DNA from: Oscillospiraceae bacterium
Lineage (GTDB): Bacteria; Bacillota_A; Clostridia; Oscillospirales; Oscillospiraceae
NCBI GenBank assembly: GCA_017516785.1
Contig: JAFXAV010000075.1
Span: forward strand, 1-64,000
Length of the DNA: 64,000 bases
Direction of reading: 5' to 3'
Below the pieces are notes generated by a model. That model did not search any database. It was not told where the DNA came from and saw only the letters and a list, made by a program, of their open reading frames with translations. A program made the position numbers and the translations under genes. Within the stretch, counting starts at the first letter, position 1. Each line of letters starts with the position of its first letter. This document shows, piece by piece, positions 59,606 to 64,000 of the stretch.

Positions 59606-59941
59606 ATGAAGATTGAAAAAAGCCTGCTTTCCGGCAGCACCCCCATGCTGATCCTTTCTCTTCTGAAAGACGGGGACAAATACGGCTACGAAATGGTTGC
59701 AGAGCTTGCCAAGCGCTCCGATGACACCTTCCAGCTGAAGGAAGGAACCCTGTATCCCCTGCTCCACACCCTGGAAAAGAACCGCTGGGTCTCCTCCTAC
59801 ACAAAGCTGACCCCCAGCGGCCGGGAACGGAAATACTACCGCCTGACAAACGAAGGCCGGGCCCAGCTGGAATACAAGGAAAAGGAGTGGCAGCTGTTTT
59901 CCGAGAAGGTCAACGCCGTTCTGGGCCTGGTGGGAGCCTGA
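59606..59941 (+). CDS. PadR-family transcriptional repressor
   Basis: 111 residues, a winged-helix regulator: MLILSLLKDGDKYGYEMVAELAKRSDDTFQLKEGTLYPLLHTLEKNRWVSSY, then the wing (GRERKYYRLTNEGRAQL) and a short C-terminal dimer helix (subfamily 2). GGAGG precedes the ATG. The following gene begins 10 bases later and encodes a membrane protein with a permease-prefix-like helix bundle, the usual partner class of small PadR proteins, so the operon probably represses itself until a membrane or envelope stress signal arrives. Confidence 0.94.
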   Translation: MKIEKSLLSGSTPMLILSLLKDGDKYGYEMVAELAKRSDDTFQLKEGTLYPLLHTLEKNRWVSSYTKLTPSGRERKYYRLTNEGRAQLEYKEKEWQLFSEKVNAVLGLVGA

Positions 59942-59951
59942 GGACGAAGCC

Positions 59952-60737
59952 ATGGCAATTTACGAATTCAAATGCTGGTGTGAAACAGCCGTTTCGGGCA
60001 TCATCTTCCCACCGGATCAGCGGAAAGTCTTCCGGGAACTGATGGAGCATATGGAAGACCACTATGACATGCTCCGGGAGGAAGGTTACTGCGAGGACAT
60101 CGCCATCGCCATGACGGTGGAAGCCATGGGTGACCCCTACCCCATCGCCAAGGATCTGGCCCAGATTCACCGGCCCTTCTGGGGTTATGTCCTCCAGGCA
60201 ACCCAGGTGATTCTGGTCCTCGCTCTGGTCATTACTCTGATTCCTTTCATCAGACACGCCTGGAAAACGGACTACTCCCCACCCATGAGCACCGACTGGG
60301 CAGTTTTCCGGGAGGATGCCTACGGCGAAGGCACCGGGCGCATCCTGCGGCACCTGTCAAAACCCAACATTTTCAGAAAATCCGACGGCTATACCTACAC
60401 CCTCACCAACGCCCTCTGCTGGCATAACGAGGAGTACAACAACAATGTCTTTATCGTCTATCTGAAGGAATTTCACCCCCTGCCATGGGCAAAGCATGGC
60501 GAGGCGGGTGACTGGTTCTGGGCGGAGGACAGCACGGGAACTGTCTATGAATGCTACTATGAGCACCGCCCCTACGAAGAAACTCCCGTCCTTTACAGCC
60601 GGGGTAATGACACCTCTCCTTTCAGCCACACCTATGCCCTGTGGCTGAGCGGCGACCTGCCGAATGAAGCGGAGTGGGTGGACATTCGCTACACCCGAGA
60701 CGGCCGGAATCTGGTATTCCGGGTGAACCTGAAGTGA
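59952..60737 (+). CDS. Membrane protein with N-terminal permease-prefix-like domain
   Basis: 261 residues. Residues 1-72 are a helical cytoplasmic domain beginning MAIYEFKCWCETAVSGI, with HMEDHYDMLREEGYCEDIAIAMTVEAMGDPYPIAKDL, like the prefix domains found next to PadR regulators (helix bundle of DUF1700 / permease_prefix type). One transmembrane helix follows (VILVLALVITLIPFI, about 85-100), then a 160-residue external domain rich in Trp, Tyr and His (CWHNEEYNNNVF, DWFWAEDSTGTVYECYYE). Function unknown. The next gene encodes a similar-sized single-TM protein, starting 11 bases after the stop. Confidence 0.8.
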   Translation: MAIYEFKCWCETAVSGIIFPPDQRKVFRELMEHMEDHYDMLREEGYCEDIAIAMTVEAMGDPYPIAKDLAQIHRPFWGYVLQATQVILVLALVITLIPFIRHAWKTDYSPPMSTDWAVFREDAYGEGTGRILRHLSKPNIFRKSDGYTYTLTNALCWHNEEYNNNVFIVYLKEFHPLPWAKHGEAGDWFWAEDSTGTVYECYYEHRPYEETPVLYSRGNDTSPFSHTYALWLSGDLPNEAEWVDIRYTRDGRNLVFRVNLK

Positions 60738-60748
60738 GGTGACGGCGC

Positions 60749-61519
60749 ATGATCAAACTGAAATGTTACTGGCTGAATATCCCCCGGCCCATCCGGGCGC
60801 TGATTCATATCATCGCGGTTGCAATTGTTGCCGTGACCTTCTATGTCTGCATCGGCGCGCCCACACTCAACGAAGAACAGGCCTTCCGCCGGGAAGAGCG
60901 GGCCAATCTTCTGGGGCCTTCCACCATTCTCTTCAATGAAAAGGTGGAAAATTATCCCTACGGCACCAATGTGATTTTTGCGGAAACTGATGAGTGTGTC
61001 ATCACCTGGGTGGATGACGATTTCTGGGGCGGCCTGAACTATCACGAAAAGACCGGTGACATCACCGTGGTCACCGCCCCTGCCTACTGGTTTGACTTCG
61101 GCCAGGAATGGTGGGATCAGACATTGCCGGTCTTTGTGGCGGACGATTATCCGGAAGCCGTCCAGGCAGTACTGGAACTGGATATTCAGGGCGTTTTTGT
61201 CCACAATCTCAACGGCGAGCGGCTGGAAGAACCCCTTGACCACCAGTTTGCCCTCAGCAATCACCGGGAGGGTGAGGGCTTCTTCTGGTTCCGGCTGAAT
61301 CTTGAGTCCGTTGACCCCTATCTGGACCATGGCAATGTGGTGGAGACGCCCCATGGTGTGACAGGCTTCGCTGTGGATGCCCTGGCAGACACCTTTACCA
61401 ACAGAATGACCGTCATGAATCCCCAGAGCAACGTGTCCATCACCGCTACCGTTCGGCTCTATGATGAGCAGGAGAATATGGTTGCAGAAAAAGAGCTTGT
61501 TCTTCGCTCCATGAGGTAA
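60749..61519 (+). CDS. Single-TM protein of the padR operon, function unknown
   Basis: 256 residues. One N-terminal transmembrane helix (IRALIHIIAVAIVAVTFYVCI, about 16-36) precedes an external domain with many aromatic and acidic residues (ECVITWVDDDFWGGLNYHEKTGDI, YWFDFGQEWWDQTLPVF). A C-terminal beta part (NVSITATVRLYDEQENMVAEKELVL) follows. It lacks the helical prefix domain but shares the external style of its upstream neighbour, so the two may interact. No family recognised. Confidence 0.75.
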   Translation: MIKLKCYWLNIPRPIRALIHIIAVAIVAVTFYVCIGAPTLNEEQAFRREERANLLGPSTILFNEKVENYPYGTNVIFAETDECVITWVDDDFWGGLNYHEKTGDITVVTAPAYWFDFGQEWWDQTLPVFVADDYPEAVQAVLELDIQGVFVHNLNGERLEEPLDHQFALSNHREGEGFFWFRLNLESVDPYLDHGNVVETPHGVTGFAVDALADTFTNRMTVMNPQSNVSITATVRLYDEQENMVAEKELVLRSMR

Positions 61520-61525
61520 CGCCTA

Positions 61526-61573
61526 TGGTAATTTACGATTTTAAGGTCTGGTGCGAAAAAGCCGCCGGGTAAA
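61526..61573 (+). pseudogene. 15-codon remnant of a paralog of the upstream prefix-domain gene
   Basis: ATG 61526 opens MVIYDFKVWCEKAAG and then stops in the terminator stem. It matches the first 15 residues of the protein at 59952 (MAIYEFKCWCETAVS), including the IY-FK-WCE pattern, and keeps a GAGGTAACGCCT leader like a working start. Everything after is gone: the frame runs into the terminator of the opposite operon. This shows that a third gene once continued here. Confidence 0.6.
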
Positions 61574-61585
61574 ACCGGCGGCTTC
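61555..61585 (-). terminator. Terminator of the DUF1538/P-II operon
   Basis: Stem AAGCCGCCGG / CCGGCGGCTT (61560-61585). On the minus strand it is followed by a T run (TTTTTCGC); on the plus strand no T run follows. Confidence 0.85.
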
Positions 61586-61591
61586 CCTATT

Positions 61592-61936
61592 TTAGTCTTC
61601 TTCCACATCCACGTGGTCAGGCTCCTTCACGAGGCCGGCCACATCGGAAACAGGCAGGCTGAAGGCAATGCCTCTTGCCTTCTTGGACATGCCCATGTGC
61701 TTGTAGATGGCATTCAGGAGGTTGTCCCGGATGTCCTTTTCCACAACCATCATCAGGATTTCCTTTTCGGTGTGGAGAGTGATGCCGAAGAATGCTGCGG
61801 CCTCCTGGCCCACAACACCTCTGGCGTTCAGAATCGTGCCGCCCCGGACACCTTCCTCCCGGGCGATCTCCATCACGTCCTCGGCATAGCCGGAGTCCAC
61901 GATGGCAAAAACCACTTCATGATTATTGGTCGTCAT
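61592..61936 (-). CDS. P-II-type regulatory protein (second copy)
   Basis: 114 residues with the ferredoxin-like P-II fold: EVVFAIVDSGYAEDVMEIAREEGVRGGTILNARGV, then EKEILMMVVEKDIRDNLLNAI and a final GIAFSLPVSDVAGL. The GGTILNARG stretch takes the place of the T-loop, which is shortened and lacks the uridylylated Tyr of GlnB/GlnK, so regulation is probably by nucleotide binding only. It lies downstream of another P-II-like gene and of a DUF1538 membrane protein rather than amtB, suggesting control of that transporter. An acidic tail (EPDHVDVEED) is odd for P-II. Confidence 0.85.
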   Translation of the reverse strand: MTTNNHEVVFAIVDSGYAEDVMEIAREEGVRGGTILNARGVVGQEAAAFFGITLHTEKEILMMVVEKDIRDNLLNAIYKHMGMSKKARGIAFSLPVSDVAGLVKEPDHVDVEED

Positions 61937-61939
61937 AAC

Positions 61940-62308
61940 TTATACTCCTCTCTTCTGGCGGTTGTTGCTCAGGAACTGATACAGGTTGACACCGATGACA
62001 CTGCTAAGGGGCACTGCGAAGGCCACGCCCTTGCCGTTTCGCACCGTCTGGAACTTTTCTTCCAGGGTGTTCATGATGGCAGGCACCATATCCTCTCTTG
62101 CAACACTGAGGATGACCGCTTTGTGATTGTTAAGACCCAGCAGCTCCACGATTTCGGAGCTGGCAGTACCCAGACCGCCCATCACCAGCTGGCAGTTCAC
62201 TTCGAACTGGCTGATGACGTCCAGGTAAAATTCACCCTTGGGACGGTCCACCACGGTGAAGATCAGTTTCAGCTTCTTGATGGCGGATTCGTTGATCGTA
62301 TTACCCAT
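61940..62308 (-). CDS. P-II-type regulatory protein (first copy)
   Basis: 122 residues, P-II fold but diverged from its neighbour. It begins with KKLKLIFTVVDRPKGEFYLDVISQFEVNCQLVMGGLGTASSEIVELLGL, continues with KAVILSVAREDMVPAIMNTLEEKF and ends GKGVAFAVPLSSVIGVNLYQFL. The T-loop region is again short (MGGLGTASSEI). It is 4 bases upstream of the second P-II gene and 13 bases after the DUF1538 gene. Two different P-II-like chains may form a hetero-trimer or act on the two halves of the transporter (inference). Confidence 0.82.
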   Translation of the reverse strand: MGNTINESAIKKLKLIFTVVDRPKGEFYLDVISQFEVNCQLVMGGLGTASSEIVELLGLNNHKAVILSVAREDMVPAIMNTLEEKFQTVRNGKGVAFAVPLSSVIGVNLYQFLSNNRQKRGV

Positions 62309-62321
62309 GTCGCGTCCCTCC

Positions 62322-63851
62322 TTACATAAAGTTGATGATCTGCTGGTCGTCTGCGCCCAGGATCCGCTTCATAGCCCGGTGCTCGGCGATCATCTCGGAA
62401 ACCATTGCCCGGAAGCCCAGCAACTGAATGGTGATCAGAGGAGCCATGGCAACCAGACTCACCACGCCGAAGCCGTCCCGCAGCACAGCATCACCACCCT
62501 GAAGGCTAACGCACACGCCAACCGCGAAGGGAAGAATGAAGCCGGAAGTCATGGGACCGCTGGCAACGCCGCCGGAGTCGAAGGCGATGGCGGTGTACAC
62601 AGGAGGCACAAACAGGCTCAGGGCCAGGGAAATGAAGTAGCCGGGAATCACATAGTAGACCAGGCTGAAATCAAAGATGATACGGATGACAGAAAGGCCG
62701 ATGGCAGAGCCGACGCCGATGCACAGGCCCAGCATCATGGACTTCTTGCTGACGGAGCCGCCGGTGACATCCTCGACCTGGCCATTCAGAACATGGATGG
62801 CAGGTTCGGCCAAAACCGTCAGAATACCCATCAGCAGGCCGAAGCAGGTAAGGAACACCTTGTTGCCGGAGGCCAGGGAGGTACCCATCTTGTAGCCGAT
62901 GGGCATGAAACCCACATTGACGCCGGTGAGGAAAATCACCAGGCCCACATAAGTAAAAGCAACGCCAATGGCTATTCTTTTCAGCCGCTTCATGGACAGC
63001 TTCAGGAAGGTTACCTGACAGATCAGGAAGAATGCCACAATCATCCCCAGAGCCACGGCGACTTCCTTGGCGGTGTGGCCGAAGCTGTGGAGGTAAGTGC
63101 CGATAATATCGGAGCTGACTGTATAGTCAGGCACCTGATAGGTCAGATCGTTAGTGGAGAAAATGCCCAGAATCATGACCGCCATAATGGGGCCAACGGA
63201 GCAGAGGGCCACCAGACCGAAGCTGTTTTCAGAGCTTCTGCGGTCACCTAAGATACTGGAAATACCGACACCCAGTGCCATGATGAAAGGCACCGTGATG
63301 GGGCCGGTGGTAACGCCGCCAGAGTCGAATGCCATAGGCATCAGGGCGGAGTTGCCGTTGACCGTGAGCATCAGGGCCAGGGCAAAGACCAGCATGTAGA
63401 AGAGCATCAGAATATTGGAGAGGCTCTTCTTGAAGACGATCTTCAATATAGCCACCACCAGGAACGCACCAACGCCGATACCGACGGTATAGACAAGCAA
63501 TGTACCATTCATAACCGCGCTGACCTGGCCCGCAAGAACCTGCAGGTCGGGCTCTGCAATGGTGATCAGCATACCCAGCACAAAGCAAACCGTCAGCAGC
63601 AGACCCAGCTTTCGCTGCTTGGAAAGACCGGAACCCACATGGGCACCCATGGGAGTCATAGCCAAATCGGCACCCAGGCTGAAGAGGCCGATGCCCAAAA
63701 CCAGCAGCACCGCACCGATGGAGAATGTGATCAGTTCTGCTTTGGAGAATTCGAATAGGGGCGTCAGCGCCATGATATAGACAATGGCAGTGATCGGCAG
63801 GGCCGAAACCAGGGCTTCTTTGATCTTTTCCCACAGTTCGCGCAATTCCAT
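62322..63851 (-). CDS. DUF1538 membrane protein, cation-antiporter-like (fused two halves)
   Basis: 509 residues from ATG 63851, twelve or more hydrophobic segments in two homologous halves. Half 1 contains AEPDLQVLAGQV (about 100) and MAFDSGGVTTGPITVPFIMALGVG (173-196). Half 2 repeats AEPAIHVLNGQVEDVTGG and IAFDSGGVASGPMTSGFILPFAVGV. DUF1538 proteins UmpA/UmpB of Halomonas were reported as a two-gene Na+(K+)/H+ antiporter; here both units are one chain. The conserved FDSGGV(T/A)(T/S)GP loops probably line the transport path. It is followed by two P-II-like genes in the same operon, with a promoter just upstream. Confidence 0.9.
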   Translation of the reverse strand: MELRELWEKIKEALVSALPITAIVYIMALTPLFEFSKAELITFSIGAVLLVLGIGLFSLGADLAMTPMGAHVGSGLSKQRKLGLLLTVCFVLGMLITIAEPDLQVLAGQVSAVMNGTLLVYTVGIGVGAFLVVAILKIVFKKSLSNILMLFYMLVFALALMLTVNGNSALMPMAFDSGGVTTGPITVPFIMALGVGISSILGDRRSSENSFGLVALCSVGPIMAVMILGIFSTNDLTYQVPDYTVSSDIIGTYLHSFGHTAKEVAVALGMIVAFFLICQVTFLKLSMKRLKRIAIGVAFTYVGLVIFLTGVNVGFMPIGYKMGTSLASGNKVFLTCFGLLMGILTVLAEPAIHVLNGQVEDVTGGSVSKKSMMLGLCIGVGSAIGLSVIRIIFDFSLVYYVIPGYFISLALSLFVPPVYTAIAFDSGGVASGPMTSGFILPFAVGVCVSLQGGDAVLRDGFGVVSLVAMAPLITIQLLGFRAMVSEMIAEHRAMKRILGADDQQIINFM

Positions 63852-63879
63852 CACCTTCCTTATGGTAATATATTTATCA

Positions 63880-63908
63880 ATTATAGCAGAAAATCCCCCC
63901 TTTGCCAA
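63880..63908 (-). promoter_or_regulatory. Promoter of the DUF1538/P-II operon
   Basis: Minus strand: -35 TTGGCA (63908-63903), 17-base spacer, extended -10 TGCTATAAT with TATAAT at 63885-63880. The -35 lies in the loop of the upstream terminator hairpin. Confidence 0.65.
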
Positions 63909-63926
63909 GGGCAAAAGGGGGATTTT
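63891..63926. terminator. Terminator of the gene entering from the right edge
   Basis: AAATCCCCCCTTTGCC / GGCAAAAGGGGGATTT hairpin with a two-to-three-base loop and one mismatch; T runs on both strands. It stands 20 bases after the stop of the partial minus-strand gene. Confidence 0.8.
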
Positions 63927-63946
63927 TCTCATTTCTTAGCCAAAAA

Positions 63947-64000
63947 TCACTGTATGGCAGGAATATGGACCACTGCACTGTAGCCTTCTTCCGGTGATTC
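63947..64000 (-). CDS. C-terminal tip of a minus-strand gene (partial)
   Basis: Seventeen codons reading ESPEEGYSAVVHIPAIQ and a TGA (63949-63947). The GYSAVVHIPA end resembles the last strand of GHKL histidine-kinase ATPase domains (G..V.I.LP), but 17 residues are too few to decide. A terminator follows at once, so it is a genuine gene end. Confidence 0.5.
   Translation of the reverse strand, partial: ESPEEGYSAVVHIPAIQ

Overview
The window looks like chromosome from an anaerobic gut Firmicute of the class Clostridia, most likely the Oscillospirales (Faecalibacterium / Oscillibacter / Subdoligranulum type). Supporting signs are Gram-positive markers (sepF, divIVA, a T-box in front of ileS, endonuclease-type MutL), strict-anaerobe enzymes (a double-cubane-cluster reductase with its ATP-driven activase), TTGACA-N17-TATAAT promoters, fairly GC-rich core genes, and short interspersed hairpin repeats of a kind common in this group. 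This placement is inference; there is no rRNA in the window.

Layout. 1-240 is the 3' end of an unidentified gene. 356-7806 (-) is a ribose operon rbsR-rbsD-rbsA-rbsC-rbsB-rbsK with an operator/promoter region up to about 8020; its binding protein carries three ribose-binding domains in one chain. 8255-10188 (+) is a double-cubane reductase/activase pair. 10249-11700 is a small AT-rich accessory patch: a DUF559 gene between inverted hairpin repeats, a ParB-like gene and an unknown gene, the last two sharing a repeated 3' tag. 11813-15392 (-) holds an enoate-reductase-type flavoenzyme and a zinc-ribbon, membrane-anchored parvulin. 15577-24200 (+) is miaB-mutS-CPBP protease-mutL-nudix-(repeats)-miaA-hfq. 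24346-29440 is yggS-sepF-divIVA, then a T-box and ileS, followed by tRNA-Thr and tRNA-Tyr.

29727-35966 is an AT-rich island behind tRNA-Tyr: an IS3-type transposase and a complete type II CBASS anti-phage operon (CD-NTase, E2-E1 fusion Cap2, JAMM protease Cap3, two-TM SAVED effector). It ends in a block of tandem hairpins that contains inverted and direct copies of the tRNA-Tyr 3' end. 36035-43207 (+) is a run of small regulatory and housekeeping genes: a MerR regulator, a zinc-ribbon gene with a nonsense codon, msrA, a small secreted protein, DUF6110, a heavy-metal P-type ATPase that has lost its phosphorylation and nucleotide-binding domains, a membrane XRE protein, an M42 peptidase, a DUF2975/XRE pair and a lipoprotein.

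43260-51209 (-) is a full arginine pathway from N-acetylglutamate (argG-H-C-J-B-D-F), with ARG-box-like sites at the argG promoter. 51425-56682 holds a nitroreductase, a GH2 beta-galactosidase, a DUF554 protein and a twin-flavodoxin protein. 56695-59501 (+) is proBAC. 59606-61573 is a padR operon with a large palindromic operator, two membrane proteins and a 15-codon paralog remnant. 61592-63851 (-) is a DUF1538 cation-antiporter-like gene followed by two P-II-type regulators, and the window ends in the 3' tip of another minus-strand gene.

The points that stand out most are the triple-domain ribose-binding protein, the CBASS island with tRNA-derived hairpin boundaries, the internally deleted P-type ATPase, and the pair of small genes with a shared 3' tag next to a repeat-bounded DUF559 gene.
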